Source of the DNA: Streptomyces caniscabiei
Lineage (GTDB): Bacteria; Actinomycetota; Actinomycetes; Streptomycetales; Streptomycetaceae
Assembly: GCF_014930365.1 (NCBI RefSeq)
Contig: NZ_JABXWI010000012.1
Coordinates: forward strand, 47,044 to 111,043
Direction: 5' to 3'
DNA: 64,000 nt
The notes beneath the pieces are model-generated. The model saw only the letters and a list, made by a program, of their open reading frames with translations, searched no databases and was not told the DNA's origin. Position numbers and translations under genes: made by a program. This document shows, one piece after another, positions 25,873 to 33,686 of this stretch (within the stretch, counting starts at the first letter, position 1; each line of letters opens with the position of its first letter).

Positions 25873-26439
25873 ATGTCACGTGCACCACGCGGGCCGCGCC
25901 GCGCCCGCGCCACCACTTTGGCGCTGGCGCTCCTGTCCGCCGCCGCACTCCTCTCCACCACCGCCTGCTCGTCCGAGTCCGGCGATGACAGGCGGCCAGG
26001 ACGATCCGCCGAGCGGACGCAGGCGAAGGCGAACGAAGCCGGGGGCGGCCGCGAGGGCAGGGACAGTCTCGACGGCGACGCACCACGCGAGTTGGCGTAT
26101 CGGGCCCCCGGCCCCGTGACCGACGGCGTCGTCCTGCGTCAGAACCGGACCCGGGGCAGCGCGCACCTGGAGTTCCGGGCGGCGAGGAAGGGTGAGGGAG
26201 GGGCCCTGTCCGTCACCGTGAGCTGCGAAGGCAAGGGCACCATCGAGGTCGTACTCCGGCCCATGGGCAACTCGTTCCCCATGGAGTGCCTCGACGACGA
26301 AGTGACGAACATCAGCAACGAGTTCGCCGTCGACGACGCGGAGCGCGCGGGCACGGTCTCCGTCACCGCCACCTCAGGGGTGCAGTGGTCCCTGTCGATG
26401 GACCGGGGCGAGCCGACGGAGCAGGAGTTCAGCGGCTAG
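25873..26439 (+). CDS. Putative lipoprotein
   Basis: 188-residue exported protein. The signal peptide RATTLALALLSAAALLSTTAC ends in a lipobox-like S-T-T-A-C, so the mature protein is probably lipid-anchored. The next 50 residues are an Asp/Gly/Arg-rich linker. The C-terminal 100 residues form a beta-rich domain (LEFRAARKGEGGALSVTVSC and GTIEVVLRPMG) with two cysteines (C-E-G and C-L-D), perhaps a disulfide. No known family. ATG start with a GGGGG-rich leader. Its stop overlaps a palindrome shared with the converging deaminase gene. Confidence 0.78.
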   Translation: MSRAPRGPRRARATTLALALLSAAALLSTTACSSESGDDRRPGRSAERTQAKANEAGGGREGRDSLDGDAPRELAYRAPGPVTDGVVLRQNRTRGSAHLEFRAARKGEGGALSVTVSCEGKGTIEVVLRPMGNSFPMECLDDEVTNISNEFAVDDAERAGTVSVTATSGVQWSLSMDRGEPTEQEFSG

Positions 26440-26850
26440 CTAGGTGTCGAGCTGGTGGTCGGCCCACACGTAGGTCTCGGGCAGCAGGTCGGTGATGGGG
26501 ACGGTGCGCAGGCGGTCGTCCTCACCGACGATGACCCCGAGGGCGGGGAAGTAGTCGAGCAGGACCTGTCGGCACCGGCCGCACGGTGGCACCACCCCTC
26601 GGTCGCGGTCGCCCACGGCGACGATCATGTCCAGCTCGTAGGCGCCCTGGGCGGCGGCGGCGCCGATCAGGACCAGCTCGGCGCAGGGTCCTCCGGTGAA
26701 GTGATAGGCGTTCACGGCGGTCACGATCCGACCGTCCCGGGCGCGGGCCGCGGCCGCCATGGTGTGGTTGTCGCCGCGGCAGCGCGTGCGGGCGACATGG
26801 GCCGCGGCGCGGATGAGTTCGTGGTCGACGGGGCGGGTCTGCGAGGTCAT
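26440..26850 (-). CDS. Blasticidin-S deaminase-like cytidine deaminase
   Basis: 136 residues with the cytidine-deaminase fold. Zinc ligands and catalytic Glu are C56-A-E58 in FTGGPCAELVL and C90-x2-C93 in PPCGRCRQVLLD. This CAE/PCxxC arrangement, and VNAYHFTGGPCAELVL as a whole, match the fungal and bacterial blasticidin-S deaminases (Bsd/BSR), which deaminate the antibiotic to an inactive form, rather than HAE-type housekeeping deaminases. It is the last gene of a minus-strand operon after the TmrB-like gene (10-base gap). Assignment to blasticidin S itself is an inference; other nucleoside antibiotics are possible. Confidence 0.85.
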   Translation of the reverse strand: MTSQTRPVDHELIRAAAHVARTRCRGDNHTMAAAARARDGRIVTAVNAYHFTGGPCAELVLIGAAAAQGAYELDMIVAVGDRDRGVVPPCGRCRQVLLDYFPALGVIVGEDDRLRTVPITDLLPETYVWADHQLDT

Positions 26851-26860
26851 CCCCCCAGCC

Positions 26861-27397
26861 TCACCCGCCCACCCGCCCGAGCACCAGCTCAGCCAGCTCC
26901 GCCGGGCTCGCCTCGCCGTCCAGGAACACCGTGTCGGAGGGGAGGGTGTCGGCAGCGGCCGCGCACACCGCGATGCGGTCCTTGCACCACCGACGGACCC
27001 GTTCGTCCTGCTCGGGGTCGTCCGGGGTGAAGCCACGGCCGTCGATGCGGGCGGTCAGCACGGCCTCGGGGACCCGGAGGAAGAAGTGGTGGAGGGGAAT
27101 GCCGGCCGCCCCGAGCGCGCCGAACACCTCGGCCACGTAGGCGGGGTTCACCAAGGTCATCGGCACCAGCACCGTCCGCCGCCCGTACTCCTCCGCCAGC
27201 CCCACCAGGAACCCGGCCACCTGCCGCCGCCACAGCCGCAGATCCTGGAAGTCCCCGGTCGGCACCTCCACGATCTCGCGCAGCACGTAGCCGATCACCT
27301 CCGGATCGAAGACCAGCGCGTCGGGCCACCGCCCCCGCAGCTCCTCCACCAACGTACTCTTGCCGCTCCCGAAGGCGCCGTTCACCCAGACGATCAT
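26861..27397 (-). CDS. TmrB-like P-loop protein (tunicamycin resistance family)
   Basis: 178 residues with an N-terminal P-loop (MIVWVNGAFGSGKSTLVEEL, K13) and VLVPMTLVNPAY and HHFFLR motifs. It strongly resembles Bacillus TmrB (MIIWINGAFGSGKT... and IVPMTIVHP), an ATP-binding membrane-associated protein that confers tunicamycin resistance. The resemblance is family-level; the antibiotic is not certain. The start ATG overlaps the upstream gene's stop as TGATG (translational coupling). It precedes the blasticidin-S-deaminase-like gene by 10 bases, and the three form one operon. Confidence 0.82.
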   Translation of the reverse strand: MIVWVNGAFGSGKSTLVEELRGRWPDALVFDPEVIGYVLREIVEVPTGDFQDLRLWRRQVAGFLVGLAEEYGRRTVLVPMTLVNPAYVAEVFGALGAAGIPLHHFFLRVPEAVLTARIDGRGFTPDDPEQDERVRRWCKDRIAVCAAAADTLPSDTVFLDGEASPAELAELVLGRVGG

Positions 27398-28053
27398 CAG
27401 CCGACCGTACGCGTGTCCTCCCCGCGCCGCCCGGCTGTCCGGGCGAACTCGGCCAACGCCGTGAAGTCCGGTTCGCGCAGGCCCAGTCGGGGGTCGACGC
27501 GGTGCAGCAGGGCGTGTGGTCCGTGGCGTCGGGTGACGAAGGTGCGGTCGATGGCGGTCAGTTCGTCGTCCACCCACGCGAACGGGCGCCCCGTCGCGTG
27601 CTCGACGAGATGCGGTGTCTTCCAGAACAGGCCGACCGGCCAGGACGCACCGTCGGCCCCCGGGTCCCCCGGCCGCGCCCCGGTCCCTGACCGCTCCGCC
27701 ACCCCCGCCCGTTCCGCCTCCCCCGGCCACTCCACCACCGGCAGTTCCGGCAGCCCCAGCACCGGTCCGATGTACGTGTTGGCCTCGGCGCCCCACGTCG
27801 TCGCCCACACCAGGTCGTACAGGCGCCCCAGCTCCAGCAGTCGCCGCCCGTGCTCCTCGTTCAGCCACACCCGCAACGGCTTGACGTACGCCGCCGGTTC
27901 ACCCGGATGCTGGTCGAGCCAGCCCTGCGGCTTCATCCGGTGCGTGGCGTACCCGGCGGGCCGCCGCTCCGGCTTCGCCGCGTACGGGTTCAAGGGCCCG
28001 TCGACGTCCAGGTAGAGCAGAGGGCGCCGCCGAGACTCACCAGTACCACGCAT
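27397..28053 (-). CDS. HAD-like protein, hypothetical
   Basis: 218 residues. LLYLDVDGPLNPYA near residue 12 has the D-x-D-G-x-L/x-N signature of haloacid-dehalogenase-like enzymes, and LVWATTWGAEANTYIG resembles the second motif of the small HAD-like proteins of actinomycetes. An acidic/Pro-rich insertion lies near residues 115-140. It may be a phosphatase or a regulator. Its TGA overlaps the TmrB-like ATG. It starts 52 bases after the aldehyde dehydrogenase stop, so read-through from the catabolic operon upstream is possible. Confidence 0.7.
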   Translation of the reverse strand: MRGTGESRRRPLLYLDVDGPLNPYAAKPERRPAGYATHRMKPQGWLDQHPGEPAAYVKPLRVWLNEEHGRRLLELGRLYDLVWATTWGAEANTYIGPVLGLPELPVVEWPGEAERAGVAERSGTGARPGDPGADGASWPVGLFWKTPHLVEHATGRPFAWVDDELTAIDRTFVTRRHGPHALLHRVDPRLGLREPDFTALAEFARTAGRRGEDTRTVG

Positions 28054-28105
28054 GCGGACATCATCGCGTGGGCGGCGTCGCCGAGGACAGGCGGCGTACG
28101 ACGGA

Positions 28106-29596
28106 TCACCCCGGCCAGACGATCGCCTGCGTCTCGCTGTACGCGTGCAGCGCGTACGAGCCCACGTCTCGCCCCACCCCGCTCTGCTTGAAGCCCCCGA
28201 ACGGCGCCTCCATGTTGCGGCCGACCGTGTTCACCCCCACGCCGCCCGCGCGCAGGCGCCGGGCCACCCGGAACGCCCGGGCGACGTCGCCGGACCAGAC
28301 GTAGTCGATGAGGCCGTAGTCGCTGTCGTCGGCGAGGGCGACGGCCTGGTCCTCGTCGTCGAAGGGGAGGACGACGACGACCGGCCCGAAGATCTCCTCG
28401 CGGACGACCCGCATATCGGGCGTGCAGTCCGCCAGCAGGGTCGGCGCCACCCAGAAACCCCGTTCGTACGGCGGCCGTTCACCCCCCGCCACCACCCGCG
28501 CGCCCTCCTTGCGGCCCAGTTCGACGTACGACTCGACGCGGTCGCGGTGGGCCGCCGAGATCACCGGCCCCACCACCGTGCCCGGCGCGCGCGGATCGCC
28601 GACCGACAACCGGGCCGCGTAGGCGGCCAGTTGGGTCACCAGGCGGTCGTACACGCCTCGCTGCGCGATCACCCGCGTCGGCGCCGTGCAGATCTGTCCG
28701 CTGTAGAAGGTGAAGGTCGTGGCGATGCCGGCCACGGCCGCGCCGAGGTCCGCGTCGTCGAAGACGACCGCCGCGCCCTTCCCGCCCAGTTCCATCAGCT
28801 GGCGCTTCATCCCGCGCCCGCAGGCCTCCGCGATCCGCCGACCGACGGCCGTGGAGCCGGTGAAACTGACCATGTCGACGTCCGGTGAGTCCACGGCGGC
28901 CTCACCGACGTCCGGCCCCGAGCCGGTCACCACGTTCACCACACCCGGCGGGACACCGGCGGCCTCCAGGGCCTCCGCCATGCGGAGGACGGAGAGCGGG
29001 TCCTGCGGGGCCGGCTTCACGACCACCGTGTTGCCCATGGCGAGGGCGGGCGCGATCTTGCCCGCCGGGTTGGCCCAGGGGTTGTTGTACGAGGTGACGC
29101 AGGTGACCACGCCCACGGGCTGGCGCACCGCGAGGGCGCCCATCACGGCCGCCCTGCCGAAGGGCCCGGCCTCGTTGATCTGAGGCGCGATCGGCTCCTC
29201 CACCGGCTCCACGCGTGCGTACCGCTGGAAACGGGCGGCGCCCACGCCGACCTGCATGCCCCGCGCCGTCCCGGTCGTCGCACCGCTCTCGGCCTGCGCG
29301 AGGTCGGCGTACGGCACGAGGTGGCGCCGTATGTGGTCCGCCGTGCGGGCGAGGATCGCGGCCCGTTCCGCGGCCGGCGTCCTCGACCACGGGCCGAAGG
29401 CCTCCCGGGCGGCGGCGGCCGCCGCGTGCACCTGTTCCCGCGAGGCCTCGGGCGCCCACCCGACGACCTCCTCCGTCGCCGGGTCGACCACCGGGTAGTG
29501 CCCGCCGTCGGGCTCGACCCAGGAGCCGCCGATGAACAGCCGCCGCCGCTCCGAGGACTTCTCGGCAGCCCCTTCCGAAGGCCCCGGCCGGCTCAC
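28106..29596 (-). CDS. Aldehyde dehydrogenase family protein
   Basis: 496-residue NAD(P)-dependent aldehyde dehydrogenase. The catalytic Cys303 is in GQICTAP, the general base Glu269 in LMELGGKGA, and the oxyanion Asn in TSYNNPW (about residue 171). Also conserved are FTGSTAVG and EEIFGPVVVV. It would oxidise an aldehyde to a carboxylate or acyl group. Its ATG overlaps the stop of the upstream amidohydrolase by ATGA, so the two are translationally coupled and probably act in sequence. Substrate unknown. Confidence 0.95.
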   Translation of the reverse strand: MSRPGPSEGAAEKSSERRRLFIGGSWVEPDGGHYPVVDPATEEVVGWAPEASREQVHAAAAAAREAFGPWSRTPAAERAAILARTADHIRRHLVPYADLAQAESGATTGTARGMQVGVGAARFQRYARVEPVEEPIAPQINEAGPFGRAAVMGALAVRQPVGVVTCVTSYNNPWANPAGKIAPALAMGNTVVVKPAPQDPLSVLRMAEALEAAGVPPGVVNVVTGSGPDVGEAAVDSPDVDMVSFTGSTAVGRRIAEACGRGMKRQLMELGGKGAAVVFDDADLGAAVAGIATTFTFYSGQICTAPTRVIAQRGVYDRLVTQLAAYAARLSVGDPRAPGTVVGPVISAAHRDRVESYVELGRKEGARVVAGGERPPYERGFWVAPTLLADCTPDMRVVREEIFGPVVVVLPFDDEDQAVALADDSDYGLIDYVWSGDVARAFRVARRLRAGGVGVNTVGRNMEAPFGGFKQSGVGRDVGSYALHAYSETQAIVWPG

Positions 29597-31323
29597 CGCG
29601 TGCTCACCGTGCGGGTGTCGCGCCCGCTGCGCAGGACCTTGCCGGGGACGGCGCCGGTCACCACGTCGTCGCGGATCGCCTCGACGCCGTTGACCCAGAC
29701 CGCCCGTATGCCGATCGCCCTGGAGTCGAGGCGCGGGCTGTCACCCGGCAGGTCGTGCACCAGGGTGGCCTTGCCGGCGTCGACGCGCTCCGGGTCGAAG
29801 AGGACGAGGTCCGCATGCCACCCCTCCCGCACCTGGCCCCGTTCCCGCAGGCCGAAGAGGCGCGCCGGGTCGTCCGTGAGCATCTTCACCGCCTGCTCGA
29901 GACCGACGAGCTTCCGGCCGCGCAGACAGTCGCCGATGAACCGGGTGGTGTACGGGGCGCCGCACATGCGGTCCAGGTGGGCGCCGGCGTCGGAGCCGCC
30001 GAGGAGGACGTCCTCGTGCCGCCAGGTCTCGGCGCGCAGCGTCCAGGAGTCGGGGTCGTTGTCGGTGGGCATGGGCCACAGGACCGTACGGAGGTCGTCG
30101 GCGGCGCAGATCTCCACCAGGCACTCGAACGGTTCCTGCCCCCGCTCGGCGGCGATGTCCCGCACGACCCGTCCGGTGAGGCCCTCGTTGGCCGCGCTGT
30201 AGGTGTCGCCGATGACGTAGCGGCCGAAGTTGGCGAGCCGCCGGAAGACGCCCGCCTCCTTCGAGTCCGCCCGGCGCAGCATCTCCGCCCGCACGTCGGG
30301 GTCGCGGAGCCGCTCGATCCGTTCGGGTACCGGCAGGCCCAGGATCGGCCCCCAGCCGGGGATGAGGTTCAGCGCGCAGAACGTGCCCAGCGACATGTTC
30401 ATCGGGGTGAGGATCGGCATGGTCAGCGCGACGACCCGGCCGCCCGCCTTCCGGGCCCGCTCGCTCGCCTCCAGCTGCCTCGGCACGCGCTCGGGGACGG
30501 CGGAGTCGATGGTGAGGACGTTCCAGTTGAGGGGGCGCCCGGCGACCGCGCTCATCTCGACGAAGAGGTCGATCTCGTCGTCGCTGAACTGGTCCAGGCA
30601 GCCGGCGACGATCGCCTCGATCTGGGTTCCCTCGTGCTCGCCCACCGCCCGGGAGAGCGCGATGAGTTCGGCGGGCTCGGCGTGCCGGGAGGCGACCGGC
30701 TGCCCGTCCCCGTCGCTGTGCGTCGAGGACTGCGTGGTCGACAGGCCCCAGGCCCCCGCGTCCATCGCCTCGTGGAACAGCCGCAGCATGGAGTCCAGTT
30801 GCTCGGCGCTGGGCTGTCCTCCGATGGCGTCCGGCCCCATCACGTACCGCCGCAGCGCGCAGTGCCCCACCATGAACCCGGCGTTGACCGCGATCCGTCC
30901 TTCGAGCGCGTCCAGGTACTCCCCGAAGCCACTCCAGGTCCAGGGAGCCCCCTCCTCCAGCGCGACGAGCGACATCCCCTCGACCTTGGACATCATCCGC
31001 CGCGTGTAGTCCGCGTCCTCGGGACGGTCGGGGTTGAGGGGCGCGAGCGTGAACCCGCAGTTGCCGCCCGCGACCGTGGTCACCCCGTGGTTGAGCGACG
31101 GCGTCGCGTACGGGTCCCAGAACAGCTGCGCGTCGTAGTGGGTATGGGGGTCGACGAACCCGGGCGCGAGCACGAGCCCGGTCGCGTCCTCGGACGTACG
31201 GGCGTCCTCGGTGACGGTCCCGATGACGGCGATCCGTCCGTCCCGTATGCCGACGTCAGCGGTGTACGCGGGCGCGCCGGTCCCGTCGACGACGGTCACA
31301 CCTTTGATGACATGGTCGAGCAC
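29593..31323 (-). CDS. N-acyl-D-amino-acid deacylase-type amidohydrolase
   Basis: 576 residues of the amidohydrolase superfamily, D-aminoacylase/D-glutamate deacylase type (PF07969-like). The metal ligands H60 and H62 lie in FVDPHTHYDAQLFWDP, typical of this group. GHCALR, PADNDP-like segments (MPTDNDP), GSDAGAHLD and LVLFDPERVDAG are also family blocks. It would hydrolyse an N-acyl or similar amide bond. GTG start with AAGGAG just upstream. The stop overlaps the aldehyde dehydrogenase ATG. It follows the LLM gene by 135 bases. Confidence 0.9.
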   Translation of the reverse strand: MLDHVIKGVTVVDGTGAPAYTADVGIRDGRIAVIGTVTEDARTSEDATGLVLAPGFVDPHTHYDAQLFWDPYATPSLNHGVTTVAGGNCGFTLAPLNPDRPEDADYTRRMMSKVEGMSLVALEEGAPWTWSGFGEYLDALEGRIAVNAGFMVGHCALRRYVMGPDAIGGQPSAEQLDSMLRLFHEAMDAGAWGLSTTQSSTHSDGDGQPVASRHAEPAELIALSRAVGEHEGTQIEAIVAGCLDQFSDDEIDLFVEMSAVAGRPLNWNVLTIDSAVPERVPRQLEASERARKAGGRVVALTMPILTPMNMSLGTFCALNLIPGWGPILGLPVPERIERLRDPDVRAEMLRRADSKEAGVFRRLANFGRYVIGDTYSAANEGLTGRVVRDIAAERGQEPFECLVEICAADDLRTVLWPMPTDNDPDSWTLRAETWRHEDVLLGGSDAGAHLDRMCGAPYTTRFIGDCLRGRKLVGLEQAVKMLTDDPARLFGLRERGQVREGWHADLVLFDPERVDAGKATLVHDLPGDSPRLDSRAIGIRAVWVNGVEAIRDDVVTGAVPGKVLRSGRDTRTVSTR

Positions 31324-31375
31324 GACTCGCTCCTTCCGGGTGCCTGGTGAGAATGTGGGTGCCGCCCGTGCCGGT

Positions 31376-31431
31376 CAGGGGCGCGGGGCTGTGTCGACAT
31401 GCGGCTCCGCCGCGTGGGCGCGACCAGCCCC
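31376..31431. repeat. Streptomyces GC-rich intergenic repeat copy
   Basis: Begins with CAGGGGCGCGGGG and ends with GCGACCAGCCCC, the same edges as the right arm at 16091-16122, but with a short GCGGC-TCC-GCCGC hairpin inserted. It lies in the gap between the LLM gene end and the amidohydrolase start. Confidence 0.65.
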
Positions 31432-31458
31432 CGCCCACCCGTAGCCGCCGTACAAACG

Positions 31459-32577
31459 TCAACCCGCCGCGCGGAACCGCGAAGTCCGATGCACTGGATC
31501 CGTGTCGATCTTCGGGATCACGTGCTCCCCCACCAGCCGGATCGTCTGGAGGGTCTCCTCCTTCGGCACCCCCACCGGCAACCCGAAGCTCAACTGATCC
31601 GCCCCGGCCTGCTCCCACCGCTTGCACTGCCGGAAGACCTCGTCCGGGTCCCCGCAGATCAACAGCTCTTCCTCGATGAGCAGTTCGATGAACTCCTCGT
31701 TGTACTCGGGCAGCGTCTCCGGCCAGACGGGGAAGCCGTCGGGCCGGGGGAACGTGTCGTGGTACCGGAAGACGAGCGAGGGCAGATAGTGCAGCCCGCC
31801 GCTCACGGCGATGCGTACCGCCTCGTCGTGCGTGGGCGCGCAGATCGCGGTCGTCGTCACCATCACGTTGTCGTTGACGAAGTCCCCGATGGGCTCCGCG
31901 TCGACGATCGCCGTCTTGTACTTCTCCAGCACCCACTCCATGTCGGAGACCTTCTGCACACTGAAGCCGAGCACCCCGAGGCCTTTGCGGGCGGCCATGG
32001 AGTACGAGGGCGGCGACCCGGCGGCGTACCACATCGCGGGGTGCGACTTCCCGTACGGCTTGGGCAGGATCTTGCGCGGCGGCAGCGACCAGTGCTTGCC
32101 CTGGAAGCCGACGTACTCGTCCTGGAGCCACATCTTGGGGAACTCGGCGATGGTCTCTTCCCAGATCTCCTTGGTGTAGTTCATGTCGGTCACCCCGGGG
32201 ATGAACCCGAGGATCTCGTGCGAGCCGGCCCCGCGCCCGCTGCCGAACTCGAACCGGCCCTCGGTGAGGTGGTCGAGCATGGTGACCTTCTCGGCGACCT
32301 TCACGGGGTGGTTGACCTGGGCCAGCGGGTTGAAGATGCCGGAGCCGAGGTGGATCCGGTCCGTCGCGTGCGCCAGGTAGCCGAGGAAGACGTCGTTGGC
32401 CGACAGGTGCGAGTACTCCTCCAGGAAGTGGTGTTCGGAGGCCCAGGCGTACTTGAAGCCGGACTTGTCGGCCTGGATGACGTACTCGGTCTCCTCCATC
32501 AGCGCCTTGTGCTCCGCGAGGGGGTCGGTCTCGGCCCGCTTGCCCACGTATCCCTGTACAAAGAGCCCGAATTCCAA
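31459..32577 (-). CDS. LLM class flavin-dependent oxidoreductase
   Basis: 372-residue bacterial luciferase-like monooxygenase fold (PF00296). Blocks include MEFGLFVQGYVGKR, WASEHHFLEEYSHLSANDVFLGYLA, GRFEFGSGRGAGSHEILGF, and the long C-terminal CGDPDEVFRQCKRWEQAGADQ. It would use reduced flavin (or F420) to oxidise an organic substrate. Two operator palindromes (B and C) lie immediately upstream, at 32624-32640 and 32686-32702, so it heads a regulated transcript that may continue into the amidohydrolase and aldehyde dehydrogenase genes. Confidence 0.9.
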   Translation of the reverse strand: MEFGLFVQGYVGKRAETDPLAEHKALMEETEYVIQADKSGFKYAWASEHHFLEEYSHLSANDVFLGYLAHATDRIHLGSGIFNPLAQVNHPVKVAEKVTMLDHLTEGRFEFGSGRGAGSHEILGFIPGVTDMNYTKEIWEETIAEFPKMWLQDEYVGFQGKHWSLPPRKILPKPYGKSHPAMWYAAGSPPSYSMAARKGLGVLGFSVQKVSDMEWVLEKYKTAIVDAEPIGDFVNDNVMVTTTAICAPTHDEAVRIAVSGGLHYLPSLVFRYHDTFPRPDGFPVWPETLPEYNEEFIELLIEEELLICGDPDEVFRQCKRWEQAGADQLSFGLPVGVPKEETLQTIRLVGEHVIPKIDTDPVHRTSRFRAAG

Positions 32578-32623
32578 GGAGGTTCACCGTCCTCAGCCAT
32601 ACCCGGCAGTCGTCACGACTGTT

Positions 32624-32640
32624 TCTGACTGTACGTCAGA
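32624..32640. promoter_or_regulatory. Palindromic operator, site B
   Basis: TCTGAC-TGTAC-GTCAGA, a perfect 6-5-6 inverted repeat about 47 bases upstream of the LLM start at 32577 (minus strand). It shares the CTGAC/GTCAG core with the other sites. Confidence 0.75.
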
Positions 32641-32685
32641 TATCGACACGGCCGACTGTTCCACCGGCCCCGTGGAGCGTCAATA

Positions 32686-32702
32686 GCTGACGTGCCGTCA
32701 GA
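32686..32702. promoter_or_regulatory. Palindromic operator, site C
   Basis: G-CTGACG-TGC-CGTCAG-A, a perfect 6-3-6 repeat centred about 62 bases from site B, both upstream of the LLM gene. Paired sites suggest cooperative binding or dual repressor dimers. Confidence 0.75.
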
Positions 32703-32736
32703 TACATGGCCCGCGAAGGGAGGGAGCCGGGGGCGG

Positions 32737-33489
32737 TCAGAGGCTCACGCCGGCCAGCCAGCCCCCGTCGATCACGAACGGCTGCCCGGTGATGTAGGAG
32801 GAGTCGGCGCAGGAGAGAAAGAGTGCGAGGCGGGCGACCTCCTCGGGGCGGCCGATCCGGCCGAGCGGGATGCGCTTGCGGTAGAGCTTGTCGACGGCCT
32901 CGGCGGACACCTCGTCGCCCGGGTCGGTCATCGCGGTGTCGACGGCGCCGGGGCAGACCGCGTTGACCCGGATGCCCTTGCGGGCCAGCTCCAGCGCGGC
33001 GACCCGGGTGAGACCGACGATGGCGTGCTTGGTCGCGGCGTACGCGCCGACGTACGCCATGCCCGTCATCCCGGTGTACGAGGCGGTGTTGACGACGGTG
33101 CCGCCGCCGGCCGCCTCGATCTCGGGGGCCAGGGTCTTGATGCCGAGGAAGACACCGACCTGGTTGACCCGCACCACCTGCATGAACTCGTCGAGCGGGG
33201 TGTCGACGAGGGAGTTGAAGCGCAGCACACCGGCGTTGTTGACCAGCCCGTCGACGCGGCCGTACGCCCCCTTGGCGGCGGCCACGGCGTCCCGCCAGTC
33301 GTCCTCGCGGCTGACGTCCAGGTGGACGTAGAGCGCGCCGATCTCCTTGGCGAGGGCCTCCCCCTGGTCATCGAGGACGTCGGCGACGACCACCCGCGCC
33401 CCCTCGGCCCGGAACAGCCTGGCCTCCTGCTCGCCCTGGCCGCGCGCGGCGCCTGTGACGAGGACGACACGTCCGTCGAGCTTGCCCAT
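32737..33489 (-). CDS. SDR family oxidoreductase
   Basis: 250-residue classical short-chain dehydrogenase. TGAARGQG (residues 12-19), DVLDD for cofactor choice, NNAG, catalytic Ser137, Tyr150 and Lys154 (AYAATK) and the C-terminal YITGQPFVIDGG are all present. Substrate unknown; close to 3-alpha/20-beta-hydroxysteroid-dehydrogenase-like and fatty-acid SDRs. ATG 33489 has AGGGAG 5 bases upstream. Site D lies 48 bases upstream, so it belongs to the regulon. Confidence 0.93.
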   Translation of the reverse strand: MGKLDGRVVLVTGAARGQGEQEARLFRAEGARVVVADVLDDQGEALAKEIGALYVHLDVSREDDWRDAVAAAKGAYGRVDGLVNNAGVLRFNSLVDTPLDEFMQVVRVNQVGVFLGIKTLAPEIEAAGGGTVVNTASYTGMTGMAYVGAYAATKHAIVGLTRVAALELARKGIRVNAVCPGAVDTAMTDPGDEVSAEAVDKLYRKRIPLGRIGRPEEVARLALFLSCADSSYITGQPFVIDGGWLAGVSL

Positions 33490-33536
33490 GTGGACTCCCT
33501 TCGCGGTGCGTTGGCCGAGGTCAGGGTACCTCTCCA

Positions 33537-33553
33537 GCTGACGATTCGTCAGA
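33537..33553. promoter_or_regulatory. Palindromic operator, site D
   Basis: G-CTGACG-ATT-CGTCAG-A, a perfect 6-3-6 repeat about 48 bases upstream of the SDR start at 33489. It lies between that gene and the divergently transcribed secreted-protein gene at 33687, so it might also affect the latter. Confidence 0.75.
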
Positions 33554-33686
33554 TGCGGGGGCAGTGCTTGCATATGCGATCTCAAGTGACCTACGAGTAG
33601 GGACATTTGACCCTGTCGATGTCATGTACGGAGCCCCAATATTCCTTCAGCAGAAGGTAAAGCAACACTCAAGGAGAGAGCCCGTC

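Noticed and set aside
33601..33650. TTGACC as a -35 box for the secreted-protein genes
   Set aside because: TTGACC at 33607-33612 has no -10 hexamer at 16-19 bases, so I did not annotate a promoter.
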